From a bacterium (lineage in GTDB: Bacteria > Vulcanimicrobiota > Xenobia > Xenobiales > JADMJV01): 64,000 bases of DNA. Below the pieces are notes generated by a model. It did no database searches and was not told where the DNA came from. It worked only from the letters and a program-made list of their open reading frames with translations. Each line of letters opens with the position of its first letter. Within the stretch, counting starts at the first letter, position 1. Positions 18,230 through 26,292 of this stretch are shown here, one piece after another. A program made the translations under genes and the position numbers. The stretch lies in the NCBI GenBank assembly GCA_018266105.1, contig JAFEBA010000026.1, forward strand, positions 1 through 64,000, in the 5' to 3' direction.

Positions 18230-18591
18230 GAAGAGTTCGTGCCGTCAGTCTACTTGAGCTGATGGTGGCTTTAGGTTTGCTGGCCTGTGTCATTCCTCTA
18301 CTGGTCAATCTCTTACCCTCCAGTATGATCAGCTTGAGGCGTGCCGAACGACTGCAGGTCGCAACCACCCTGGCGGCCTATCGTATGGATGAGGCCAATT
18401 TGCTCAATGTTGGTCCGGGCTTAAATCTGAATGAGGAAGTGGCCCTCCCTCCCCATCGCTATCGAGTTGCGCGAGAGTTCTACGCTGTGGGTAGCGATCG
18501 AGTGGATGTGGTGGTGACGGTTTTGTTGCTGGATTCGAATTTCCCGCCCATCCGGCTGGCCAGTCGCATCGAACGCAGCGGCAGTCGATGA
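18226..18591 (+). CDS. Type IV pilin-like / pseudopilin (PilV/GspI class)
   Basis: 121 residues. A basic leader MRRVRA is followed by VSLLELMVALGLLACVIPLLVNLL, the class III signal with Glu at position +5 of the mature protein. The residue at -1 is Ala instead of the usual Gly, which prepilin peptidases sometimes accept. The short C-terminal domain is beta-rich. It is translationally coupled to both neighbours (4 bp overlaps). Probably a minor pseudopilin. Confidence 0.8.
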   Translation: MRRVRAVSLLELMVALGLLACVIPLLVNLLPSSMISLRRAERLQVATTLAAYRMDEANLLNVGPGLNLNEEVALPPHRYRVAREFYAVGSDRVDVVVTVLLLDSNFPPIRLASRIERSGSR

Positions 18592-19181
18592 AAGCTCGTT
18601 CACGGGCCTTCACCCTGGCCGAAACCGTGGTCGGTTTCGGTATCTTCTTGTTGCTTTTGGGGTTCTTTATACCGATTATGCGCATCTGCTGGAAAGCCTG
18701 GAAGCACGGTGATCATTTGCAGACCGCCCAGCGGGACACCCTGGCCCTATCCTATCGACTCCGGCGGGACTACACTTCCGCGAAGCCCGAGAGCCTGGCG
18801 ATTTTGCGAACTGGGCCGAATGTTTTGATTTCTTTCGTGTCTTATGAGTCGGTTCAGGGAACCGAGACCATGTGGAACGATGCGGGCGAGATCGTCTGGC
18901 GTAAATGGGTTCAGTATTTCTTTGATGCCAGCCAGCACACAGTGCGACGGCGTGAACTGGCTCTGAGCGCACCGTCCACCGAGCCCAACGAGCCTCCGCC
19001 CATTTGGGATCCAGATAAGACGCTAAAAGTGGCCAGCCATGTTACTCTCTTTCAGGCTCAGAGCAACAGTCTGGACGTCAAGCTGGTGGTAAAGATTCTG
19101 ACTGAAGAAGAAGAGGCCAGCAGCGCAACCCAAATCTCGGTTCTTCCCTCGGTCTATGCGTTGGATACAGTCGGCTACTAA
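18588..19181 (+). CDS. Type IV pilin-like / pseudopilin (PilW/GspJ class)
   Basis: 197 residues. Leader MKARSRA then FTLAETVVGFGIFLLLLGFFIPIMR, again with Glu at +5 and Ala at -1. A globular domain with LQTAQRDTLALSYRLRRDY resembles the GspJ/PilW pattern after the N-helix. It is the last gene of the operon and converges with the GAF-GspF gene with a 4 bp overlap. Together with the two preceding genes it gives a set of minor pseudopilins, but no major pilin, ATPase or prepilin peptidase is in the window. Confidence 0.8.
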   Translation: MKARSRAFTLAETVVGFGIFLLLLGFFIPIMRICWKAWKHGDHLQTAQRDTLALSYRLRRDYTSAKPESLAILRTGPNVLISFVSYESVQGTETMWNDAGEIVWRKWVQYFFDASQHTVRRRELALSAPSTEPNEPPPIWDPDKTLKVASHVTLFQAQSNSLDVKLVVKILTEEEEASSATQISVLPSVYALDTVGY

Positions 19182-20695
19182 AACTGGTCCATCAGCTTCA
19201 AGGATGGCAGCAAGGTTCCCAGAGTGACTACCCCTACGATAAGGCCCATCAGGAGCATGGCCATGGGCTCGACCAGGCGGATGGAGGTATCCACCGCGTG
19301 GTCAAAGTCCAGCTTGGCCGCGTTGGCAATCCATTCCAGCGAAGACACAATATGGCCGCTTTCCTCACCTGCTACCAGGAGTTGGCGAAAGGGCTTGCTG
19401 ATTCCGGGTGCTAGCTCCAACGCTTTGGACAGTTGTTGGCCATTTCGAACCTTTTCAAGAATATCTTCGCTGGCGTCCAGGAGCAATGGCGAGCCGCTAA
19501 CAAGCAGGGAGGTCCTGAGCGCTTCCAACAGGCTGACGCCGGATTTGAGTTGCAGTCCCAGGGAGCTGGCCAGGCTGACCTCCTGCCAGGCGCAATAGGA
19601 GCGGGCGGTGGGCCCAAACAGCCAGAAGAGACGGTGGTAGCGACGCCGCACCCGCTCGTCGGCCATCAGTTTGCGCAGCAAACGCGGGAGAAGAAAAACT
19701 CCAATCAGACCCGCCAGCCAGCTGCCCGGGAAGCGAGCAATGTCACCGACCAGAACCAGGATTTTAGTCGGAAACGGAAGTTCTGCCATCGTCGTGTAGC
19801 TCTTAAGTTGGTCTCGCAGCACGAAGGTGGGCAAAACGATGGCCATCGCCAGGCTGGCGATGAGCACCAGAGCCGGATAGACCAGTGCAGAGCGAATGCG
19901 GGCCAGGCGAGCGTAGTTTTCTTCTAAATACAGGGCCAGCAGTCCCAAGACTTCGGCTAACTGGCCTGCGTTCTCAGCTGATTTCAGCATGTGCAGCACC
20001 ATCGGGGAGAAGTTACCCAGGCGACGACAGCCCTCCGAGAGGGGCGAGCCTTTCAGTAAAATCCGGTGGAGCGCTTCGCAAAAACTCTGAAGCACTTTTG
20101 ACTCGGCGTTTTGGGCCAGGGCGTGAATGCCGTGGAGCAGCGGGATGCCAGCGTTGATGAAAGTGGAGAGGCTGCGAAAGAAGCTGACCTGTTGAGCATT
20201 GGGGAGCCTGAAAACGTTTTCGGACTTCATCTCGACCGGACGGGTCGGCATGGCCCTGGTCTGGGCGGGAAACTTCTGGTTGGCGGTGGGATTGCCGACC
20301 CGTCGAGCCAGGTTGAGTAAGTTGGTGTAATCCGTATAGGTGAAGCGGGCCACCGTCTTGCGGTCATCTACATACAGCACGGCGGTTTCCGAGCGCCCAG
20401 GAAAGCGCACAGGGACGCACATGTAGGACTTGATGCCGGCCAGCAGAAAGGTCAGAGAGCCGTCGATGAGCTTTTGCTGGTCGCTCCAGCAGGGCTCGCC
20501 GCTCGAAGCGACTTGCTCCAGCAAACTGACCGAGAGAGCTTCGCTGACGAAGAGCGCATTCTGGTCAAGACCGACCGAATCGACCACCTCCAGTTGCTGG
20601 TTCAGGCCACGCCAACAGACAAGGTAGCGCTCCGCCCCGATCCCATCCTGCATCAGCCTGAGAGCTGATTTAAGGCTTTCCGGGTAGGCGCTCAT
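19178..20695 (-). CDS. GAF domain fused to GspF/PilC inner-membrane protein
   Basis: 505 residues. Residues about 1-130 fold as a GAF sensor (SALRLMQDGIGAERYLVCWRG to YMCVPVRFPGRSETAVLYVDD and FTYTDYTNLLNLARRV). After a linker come two T2SSF repeats: about 170-290 (FFRSLSTFINAGIPLLHGIH, MLKSAENAGQLAEVL) and about 375-500 (SGVSLLEALRTS, QLLVAGEESGHI), with three long membrane segments. GspF/PilC is the platform protein of type II secretion or type IV pili, interacting with the assembly ATPase. A GAF domain on it would allow ligand control of the platform. It sits beside the pseudopilin operon on the opposite strand. Confidence 0.9.
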   Translation of the reverse strand: MSAYPESLKSALRLMQDGIGAERYLVCWRGLNQQLEVVDSVGLDQNALFVSEALSVSLLEQVASSGEPCWSDQQKLIDGSLTFLLAGIKSYMCVPVRFPGRSETAVLYVDDRKTVARFTYTDYTNLLNLARRVGNPTANQKFPAQTRAMPTRPVEMKSENVFRLPNAQQVSFFRSLSTFINAGIPLLHGIHALAQNAESKVLQSFCEALHRILLKGSPLSEGCRRLGNFSPMVLHMLKSAENAGQLAEVLGLLALYLEENYARLARIRSALVYPALVLIASLAMAIVLPTFVLRDQLKSYTTMAELPFPTKILVLVGDIARFPGSWLAGLIGVFLLPRLLRKLMADERVRRRYHRLFWLFGPTARSYCAWQEVSLASSLGLQLKSGVSLLEALRTSLLVSGSPLLLDASEDILEKVRNGQQLSKALELAPGISKPFRQLLVAGEESGHIVSSLEWIANAAKLDFDHAVDTSIRLVEPMAMLLMGLIVGVVTLGTLLPSLKLMDQF

Positions 20696-21488
20696 TCAAG
20701 AAGCCCTCGATGTAATGATAGTGCTGCGGGTCTTTTCGTTGGAGCTGAGACTTTTTGGTGTCTGATTCCAGGTAGTAAGTCACTCCTTCAGCCAGATACT
20801 CCTGAGGATTGGTCTGGGCATAGGCGCTCCACTGGGTTCGATAAGAAGAGCCTTTCTCCAGGTTGCGCTGGTAGTTTTGCTGCAGCAGGCTGTCGCTCTG
20901 GCTTCGATAGCGTTCGCCTGATTGGCGGCTGGCAAGGTTGTCCAGGGCATGGCCTAACTCGTGAATGACGTAGTGCCGATCCACCCAACCTCGCCGAAAG
21001 CAAGCCAGGCGCTGATCCGGGTAATAACAGGCTCCTGCTTTGGCGGGAACGCGGTCGCTGTCAACCAGCAGCTTGACCCCGCCCTGAATCAGCCGCTCTA
21101 CGTTTTGCGGACCCAAGGCATTGAGAGCTTTCTGAACGGACTGCTTGTCGTTGCCGCTGAAGCGACCTACCAGTAATTGGTCCAGTTGGGGAGACAGCGC
21201 TACATCTGGCTCCAGCGCGCCTCTGCAATTTTGATAGATGAGGTAACCCATTGCGCCTAAACCGGCTAATGGAAGCACCGTATGCAGGGCTCCGGCCAGA
21301 CTCTGTCCACTGAGCAGCAGGGCTCCGGTGGCGGTTCCGGTCAATCCCACCCCGACCAGAGCGTGGCGTAAAATCGGAGAAGTGGACGTGGGCTGCGAAC
21401 TGCGCGTAAACAGATCGCCTGGATTCTCACGTGAGTTTTGTGCTCGCCTGGGGGGCTGGGACGATCGGATCGAAGCCTGAATCTTCAT
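20670..21488 (-). CDS. Membrane-hairpin zincin metallopeptidase (HELGH, lethal-factor-like)
   Basis: 272 residues. A polar, Ser/Arg/Gln-rich N-terminus of about 40 residues precedes two hydrophobic, Gly/Ala/Leu-rich helices (about 41-85). The catalytic part has HYVIHELGHALDNLA (HExxH) and a downstream glutamate in YLAEGVTYYLES that can be the third zinc ligand, the arrangement seen in gluzincin-type and anthrax-lethal-factor-like domains. Target unknown. ATG at 21488 is preferred over GTG at 21491. The 3' end overlaps the GAF-GspF start by 26 bp. The layout resembles a secreted or membrane-inserted effector, which is inference. Confidence 0.75.
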   Translation of the reverse strand: MKIQASIRSSQPPRRAQNSRENPGDLFTRSSQPTSTSPILRHALVGVGLTGTATGALLLSGQSLAGALHTVLPLAGLGAMGYLIYQNCRGALEPDVALSPQLDQLLVGRFSGNDKQSVQKALNALGPQNVERLIQGGVKLLVDSDRVPAKAGACYYPDQRLACFRRGWVDRHYVIHELGHALDNLASRQSGERYRSQSDSLLQQNYQRNLEKGSSYRTQWSAYAQTNPQEYLAEGVTYYLESDTKKSQLQRKDPQHYHYIEGFLNERLPGKP

Positions 21489-21545
21489 CACTTTTCAGGG
21501 TAGCATCAGATCGCTGAAAAAAGGCTGAACCTAAATCCGGTGGAG

Positions 21546-22334
21546 TTACTTCAAGAAGTCCAGCGCCTGCTGTAAAACGGATGCCTTGCAGTCCTCGTGA
21601 CCCATACCGGGTACATCGATCAGCTTGCAGTTGAAACCATCCGGTAGGAAACCCCCTTCGTAGAGGTCCAGGATATTTCCATGGCGGAAGTCATTTGAGC
21701 CCGTGATTAGCACAAACTTTTGGTTTCTACGGGCGTTTTCGACTTCTCGGGCGCTGGCCTGGAACAGGCCATAGTTGGTGTTCCCGTTGCTGTCGGTATG
21801 GCTGGTTGCCTTTACGCTGGGAACAGGTTTGTAAAAGTCCGCTCCACAGTCTTGGATGGTGCCGTGGAACAGGTCACTTTGGTAAAAACCCAGCAGGCCG
21901 GCGGTGCGTGCTCCACCTGAAAGTCCGGCCGCGTAGATTCGATTGGGATCGATTCTGTGGGTCTGGGACATTTCCAGAGCGGCCAGGACTCCCAGACCCA
22001 ACCGACGGCGCATTTCGCAGCCGTTGCCGGCCCGTTGAGGACAGACAAAGAGAAGCTTGTTGCTCTTGAGCACGCTGTCCCACCCCGGCGGGACCCCCTG
22101 CCATGAGTCGGCATGGCTGATGTAGACGAGCAGTCCCCAGGTCTCGGTAGGGTTGTAGTTGCTGGGACGGTAGACGTAAAATTGTTCCTTTTCGTAGTTG
22201 AGCCGGTAGTCGATGGAGCCGCTCATGCTTGGGGGACGGCCTGGGCCGACCGGAAAGGTCAGCAGTTGGCCGGGGACGGCTGAGGCCAGACCCATGGCCA
22301 GAAGGAACGAAAAGAGCACTGCAATTTTGCGCAT
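21546..22334 (-). CDS. Secreted alpha/beta-hydrolase esterase
   Basis: 262 residues with a signal peptide (RKIAVLFSFLLAMGLASA). The hydrolase core has GLLVYISHADSW, the nucleophile elbow IYAAGLSGGARTAG, acid region VLITGSNDFRHGN and histidine in DVPGMGHEDC. It belongs near the PHB-depolymerase/feruloyl-esterase relatives; an ester bond in a polymer outside the cytoplasm is the likely target. SD GGGAGGA lies just upstream of the ATG. Two cysteine pairs may form disulphides in the exported protein. It follows the selenothioredoxin gene on the same strand, separated by a perfect 13 bp hairpin. Confidence 0.85.
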   Translation of the reverse strand: MRKIAVLFSFLLAMGLASAVPGQLLTFPVGPGRPPSMSGSIDYRLNYEKEQFYVYRPSNYNPTETWGLLVYISHADSWQGVPPGWDSVLKSNKLLFVCPQRAGNGCEMRRRLGLGVLAALEMSQTHRIDPNRIYAAGLSGGARTAGLLGFYQSDLFHGTIQDCGADFYKPVPSVKATSHTDSNGNTNYGLFQASAREVENARRNQKFVLITGSNDFRHGNILDLYEGGFLPDGFNCKLIDVPGMGHEDCKASVLQQALDFLK

Positions 22335-22352
22335 TCCTCCCTCTTAGCCAGG

Positions 22353-22383
22353 AGTTCGGGGGAGACCTTGTCTCCCCCGAACT
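22353..22383. terminator. Perfect 13 bp inverted repeat between selenothioredoxin and esterase genes
   Basis: Arms AGTTCGGGGGAGA and TCTCCCCCGAACT are fully complementary around a 5 nt loop. It lies right after the selenothioredoxin stop codon. No T-run follows on either strand, so it may be a mRNA-stabilising or processing hairpin instead of an intrinsic terminator. Confidence 0.6.
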
Positions 22384-22388
22384 GATTG

Positions 22389-22775
22389 TCAGCGGGCCTT
22401 TTTGACTGCGCTCTCGGTTTCAGTTGCTAGTTGGGAGGCTTCCAGGCCACCAATCTTGCTCTGCAACACCTTGCCGTGGCTGTCCATCCAGTAGGTGGCG
22501 GGAATCATCTGATCTTTCCCGCGGATTTTCATGTATTTCTTGAATTCCGGAGTTTTGTCCTCATCCACGTTGATCATGACGAGGTTGACTTTGCTTTTGT
22601 ATGTGGACTCAAACTGAGTCCAGGCGGGCTCCATCGCCACGCACGAGCCTCACCAGGGGGCCCCGAAGTGGACGACGGTGAGACGGGCTTTAGGGGCTGA
22701 TGAACTATGGGTTTTCATCTCCGCTTTAGCCCATCCCAGACTGCTTAAGAGCAGCACCAGTAGAAGGGTTCTCAT
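22389..22775 (-). CDS. Secreted thioredoxin-fold protein, probable selenoprotein (UGSC active site)
   Basis: 128 codons read from ATG at 22775. Signal peptide MRTLLLVLLLSSLGWAKA, then a thioredoxin domain: LTVVHFGAPW, an in-frame TGA at codon 42 (22650-22652), then GSCVAMEP, the strand VNLVMINVDED and the cis-proline region MIPATYWMDSHGKVL. The TGA falls exactly on the first Cys of WCxxC, and both flanks stay open and on-family. TGA is a normal stop for many other genes here, so selenocysteine is the simplest reading; a nonsense mutation is the alternative. The predicted role is thiol-disulphide exchange outside the cytoplasm. The likely SD (AAAGGAT) lies in a hairpin. Confidence 0.75.
22616..22631 (-). 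other. Candidate bacterial SECIS hairpin
   Basis: In the mRNA, GAGCC and GG-A-CUC can pair around the loop CGCCU, with the loop starting 24 nt after the UGA. That distance and a G among the first two loop bases agree with published bacterial SECIS rules. The stem is short and found by eye; an alternative pairing GGCUC/GAGCC directly after the UGA also exists. Low certainty. Confidence 0.35.
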
Positions 22776-22785
22776 AACCGATGAT

Positions 22786-22816
22786 CCTTTCCGTCCCGGT
22801 TACCGGGACGGAAAGG
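22786..22816. promoter_or_regulatory. Perfect 14 bp hairpin covering the selenothioredoxin RBS
   Basis: CCTTTCCGTCCCGG and CCGGGACGGAAAGG are perfect complements around TTA. The repeat lies between the VIT-VWA gene end (22832) and the selenothioredoxin ATG (22775). On the minus strand the only SD-like sequence (GGAAAGGAT) is in its 3' arm, about 10 nt before the ATG, so folding would hide the RBS. It could equally end VIT-VWA transcription, but no T-run follows. Confidence 0.6.
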
Positions 22817-22831
22817 CTTTTCCCAATTCCT

Positions 22832-25672
22832 TCAGGGTTGAACCGGACCCAGATCCACATAAGCCTGGTCGTTCATGACCACAAACGGTCGTTCATCAAA
22901 ACGGAACCGACCCTTGCCGTCGTGGCGCAGCACCTCTACCTTGCCCATGCCATAACCCATGGGTCCCCTCGAGTAATAGTGGATGGAAATGTGGTAGGGG
23001 AAGGCCTCGCCTCCACCGGGAATGTTAAAGCACTCTGGCCCATATCCTGTGGTCACGTCCGCGTAGAGGCGTCCGCCCGAGGCCAGGTTGGGCTGGGAAT
23101 AGAAGGCATGTCCGCCGCGCGAGTCCTTTATGTGGAAATCCACATCGTTGGCGTCGGTCTCCCAGGTCAACACGAAGCGCAAACTGGGCTTCTTGGCCAG
23201 GGGCACGCCCAGAAGATGCAACTTCTTGATCATTGGAGGCCCCTGTGCCGGGTCGCGGGCGATGATGGCCGCGGCCACCATACCCAGGTCGTCCTGTAAG
23301 ATTTCTTGGACGTCGGCGAAGCGGCCGTCCGGGTATTTGCGCTGCAGTGCTTTCTCCAGCACTTGAAAGGCTTCATCCAGCCGGTTTGCTTTGACGAGAC
23401 TGTAAGCCAGCATTCGCGCCCCGGAAGGATGGTCCGGCCTCTGCTCCACCGCCTGACGGTAGGTATCGATGGCCAGACGGGAGTCTTTCAGGCTCTCCAG
23501 CAGAGCCCCGGCGTAGCGACGCAGGTCAGCTCGCCCAGGGTAGAGATCGACGATGGACGCATAAGCTCGAGCCGCTTCCTTCAATTGTCCGCTGGCTTGC
23601 AAGCTGCGGCCCAGTGCAACCAGGGCCAGTACGTCCCCGGGAGATTTCGCGTGCCACTGGCTGGCCAGGCGCAGGGCCATGCCGGTGTCGCCTCGGCGCA
23701 ACAGCCGATCAATCTGTGCGAACTGCCCGGTCAGGGCAGCCACCCCCTCGTCTTTGGCCTGTTCCTCCTCGTCACGGGGTGCCGGTTCAGTGATCGCCGC
23801 ACCTTCTCGAGGACTGGGTGCCCGGCGACGCAGTCCGGTCGTGGCACGACCGTCGTCGGCAGAGTGGTAAAGCGAGACTTCCGAAGTATTCTGAGTGGTG
23901 GGCAGCACTTCTCGATTGGTTGGATTTGGCGCCCCCGCCGCCAACCTCTGGATCGCGCCAGATTGCTCTAACTGTTTGGCCTCTGGTGCGGGGACTTTGG
24001 CTTTGTCCGCATCCATCGGCTTGTTCGATTGCAGCACCACCGGCCCGGGGGCTGCTTGACTCAACAAGATGTCGGTGCGCTTCTCAATCTGCACCCCCTG
24101 CTCGCCGGCCACCATGATGTCGCTCAGAGCTCGGCGGTCGATTTTGAAGCGCTTGTAGTCGTCTTCGCTTTCGAGCACCAGCAGGCCGGTCAGGTCGCAA
24201 ACCACACGGTTGCCGGTGGAAAGTTCCACCATGTGGCGTCCGATCTGCTCCTTCTGCGAGCCCGTGGCCTTGCGATACTGTTGGCTCAGGCGATTCAGGT
24301 TGGCTGCCACCGAGGAGCGGTGCAGGAGGGGTTGCGGAACGCTGCTGAGGGCCTGTTGGTAGGTCTGTTGGTCAACGCTCACGCGAACGCTCTGGGCGGG
24401 CTGGTTCAGGTGGGCATAGACCACCCTTTCTTCGCCGGGAGCGACGCCATCCAGGCGATTGGGCCAGACCCAGTCCGCTCCCTGAACCGATACTTTAAGA
24501 CCCGAGGCCGGCTTGCTCTTGAGCTTACCGAGCAGCTGGCTGATGGGCATCTCTCCGTCCAGCATATAGCCGCTCTCAGGTAGACCATGATAGGCCAGGG
24601 GTTGCAGGCTTTGAGAATCTCGAATTCCCCCCACCATCAAGAGGTCGAGACGCTTGAAATTGCTGAGCTTGAGAGTTCTTGGGTCGAGCGTGTTAACCCC
24701 GTCACTCACCAGCAGCAGTCGGTCAAAGCCCTTCTGTTGATTGGCCCAATCCAGGGCGCCCGCCAGGTCGGTGGCCCCCAGCGGACGGCGACGGGCAAGT
24801 TGGGCTAAGTCCAGCGGCACCACTTCCTGGTCGAAGGCGGCCAGTTGGACCTGAGCCTCTCCCCAGCCATCGATCAGCGCCCGCAGGTTTTGGACCTGGC
24901 GCTGGTAGCCGGCCGCCCGTGAGGCACTGGTGTCGACCAGAACCAGGACTCTTTCCTTGCCCCGCTGGACCTGGGTCTGCAACTGTGGCTTGACTACCAG
25001 CAGCACGTCCTGGCCGTTGACCAGGCCTCCGGAGCCAGGGGGGCGGTGAATAATGAAGTCTCCCTTGGGAGGTTCGGAATGAAGAGTATAACTGAGTTTT
25101 TCATTTCCTTGACCATTCCAGACCGTCGCCTGAACCGAAAGCTCATCGACTTTGGGGAGCCCGCTAACGGGCAGACGATAATCTCCCAGGCTTTCCTGCG
25201 AATAAGAAATGATGATCTCTTTGTCTCCGGCTGAGGGAATGGGGAAGATGCGCGCCTGAAACTGGTTCCCCGCCTGCTTTTCAAGAAGAGCCGGATCTTG
25301 ACGGCGGTGCAGAAAGTCCTCGTAGGCTCGGCGCGCCTGCTGAAGTTCCACCACCTCGGCTTCCTGCCAGCCTTTGTCGTTCTTCATCGCCAGTCGGCTG
25401 AGGGCGGCTCCCTCGGGCAGGGTGATCTCAAAACGGCCCTCCAAGACACGATCTTGTGGGTTGTGGAATTTGAGGTGCAGTTCGGTGAAGGCCAGTGGTC
25501 CTTGCACGGCCACTTTGGCCTGATATTGTGTCAGGCGCAGGCCGACTCCATCCGACGAGGTCAGGTGCACGGGTGGACCGCTGGCGCGGCTGGGAACCAC
25601 GTTCAGGCTCGCCAGTTCGGGTTGGGCGCTCAGGCCCGCGCTCAGGAGCAGGAGAAGGAGTGTTTTTCGCAT
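22832..25672 (-). CDS. Secreted VIT-VWA-TPR protein with DUF2135-like C-terminus
   Basis: 946 residues. Signal peptide (about 1-16), VIT domain (about 35-165, with TELHLKFHNPQDRVLEGRFEITLPEGAALS), VWA domain (about 240-400) with a MIDAS-like DTSAS, a polar linker rich in Pro/Glu, TPR-like helices at about 655-790 (ALALVALGRSLQASGQLKEAARAY) and a terminal beta domain at about 815-940 (LTWETDANDVDFHIKD, AFPYHISIHYYSRG) like DUF2135/YfaP. Family members are exported or envelope scaffolds, akin to inter-alpha-trypsin-inhibitor heavy chains; no enzyme activity is expected. Partners are unknown. It is followed by the hairpin and selenothioredoxin gene. Confidence 0.88.
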   Translation of the reverse strand: MRKTLLLLLLSAGLSAQPELASLNVVPSRASGPPVHLTSSDGVGLRLTQYQAKVAVQGPLAFTELHLKFHNPQDRVLEGRFEITLPEGAALSRLAMKNDKGWQEAEVVELQQARRAYEDFLHRRQDPALLEKQAGNQFQARIFPIPSAGDKEIIISYSQESLGDYRLPVSGLPKVDELSVQATVWNGQGNEKLSYTLHSEPPKGDFIIHRPPGSGGLVNGQDVLLVVKPQLQTQVQRGKERVLVLVDTSASRAAGYQRQVQNLRALIDGWGEAQVQLAAFDQEVVPLDLAQLARRRPLGATDLAGALDWANQQKGFDRLLLVSDGVNTLDPRTLKLSNFKRLDLLMVGGIRDSQSLQPLAYHGLPESGYMLDGEMPISQLLGKLKSKPASGLKVSVQGADWVWPNRLDGVAPGEERVVYAHLNQPAQSVRVSVDQQTYQQALSSVPQPLLHRSSVAANLNRLSQQYRKATGSQKEQIGRHMVELSTGNRVVCDLTGLLVLESEDDYKRFKIDRRALSDIMVAGEQGVQIEKRTDILLSQAAPGPVVLQSNKPMDADKAKVPAPEAKQLEQSGAIQRLAAGAPNPTNREVLPTTQNTSEVSLYHSADDGRATTGLRRRAPSPREGAAITEPAPRDEEEQAKDEGVAALTGQFAQIDRLLRRGDTGMALRLASQWHAKSPGDVLALVALGRSLQASGQLKEAARAYASIVDLYPGRADLRRYAGALLESLKDSRLAIDTYRQAVEQRPDHPSGARMLAYSLVKANRLDEAFQVLEKALQRKYPDGRFADVQEILQDDLGMVAAAIIARDPAQGPPMIKKLHLLGVPLAKKPSLRFVLTWETDANDVDFHIKDSRGGHAFYSQPNLASGGRLYADVTTGYGPECFNIPGGGEAFPYHISIHYYSRGPMGYGMGKVEVLRHDGKGRFRFDERPFVVMNDQAYVDLGPVQP

Positions 25673-25770
25673 TTTGGCCGGGTCGCCAGGGCTCTGGATT
25701 TATTTCCGCAGGCGGGCCCTCAGGTCATCCAGGCCGGCCTGGGCGCGCAGAACGCAGGGCTCTTTGACAT

Positions 25771-25789
25771 CCTCCCTTCAGCAGGGAGG
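25771..25789. terminator. Short GC hairpin after the SRPBCC gene
   Basis: CCTCCC and GGGAGG pair around a 7 nt loop in the 138 bp gap between the SRPBCC gene end (25813) and the VIT-VWA start (25672). No T-run, so the terminator role is tentative. Confidence 0.35.
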
Positions 25790-25812
25790 CCAGCGGATGG
25801 AAGAATCATCAA

Positions 25813-26292
25813 TCACGAGAGCCAGCGTAGCAGCCAGCGCAACAGGCGCACGTAAGGGCTGTAGCGATTCCGCGGAGCCAGGCCGAAATGGGCACCGCCC
25901 CGGTCTAAAGCGTCTTCCAACAGTGCGTCGTGAAGGGGGCGGAGCACCAACTGCCACTTGAGCCAGGCCAGCCCGTTGGTGTGGACCTGCATATCGTGTT
26001 TCAGGATGCATCCTTCTGGATGTTCCAGTAGTTCCAGGCGGTGGTAGCCGGAAAAGCCGGTCGGAGCGGTAAAGCGAAACTGGACTTCCCTCCCTGGATT
26101 GTAGCTTTCGACGAAATAGCCGATTGGACCGTGGCCTCCGTATGAACCCGGGTTGAGTCCCGCGCTCAGGCGCATCCTGGGCCACCGGCCCACCGGCCAG
26201 AGGGCTTCCCGGGGACTGGCCAGGTTGTCTAAAAGGTAAGCTGCCTGCTCGGTTGAGCAGGGTAGAATGCGTTCGTGGCTGTTGCGAATCAT
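25813..26292 (-). CDS. SRPBCC-fold protein
   Basis: 159 residues from an ATG at 26292 that overlaps the TetR stop as ATGA. Pattern of a START/polyketide-cyclase-like fold: ERILPCSTEQAAYLLDNL at the N-terminus, strands YFVESYNPGREVQFRFTAPTGFSGYHRLELLE, and a long C-terminal helix with WQLVLRPLHDALLEDALD. Such proteins bind hydrophobic ligands; the ligand is not evident. It is the last gene of the DUF3995-TetR-SRPBCC operon, so is probably controlled by that TetR protein. Confidence 0.78.
   Translation of the reverse strand: MIRNSHERILPCSTEQAAYLLDNLASPREALWPVGRWPRMRLSAGLNPGSYGGHGPIGYFVESYNPGREVQFRFTAPTGFSGYHRLELLEHPEGCILKHDMQVHTNGLAWLKWQLVLRPLHDALLEDALDRGGAHFGLAPRNRYSPYVRLLRWLLRWLS

Noticed and set aside
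22640..22660. TGA as a genome-wide reassigned codon
   Set aside because: TGA is used as a normal stop by many other genes in the window, so a code change does not explain it.
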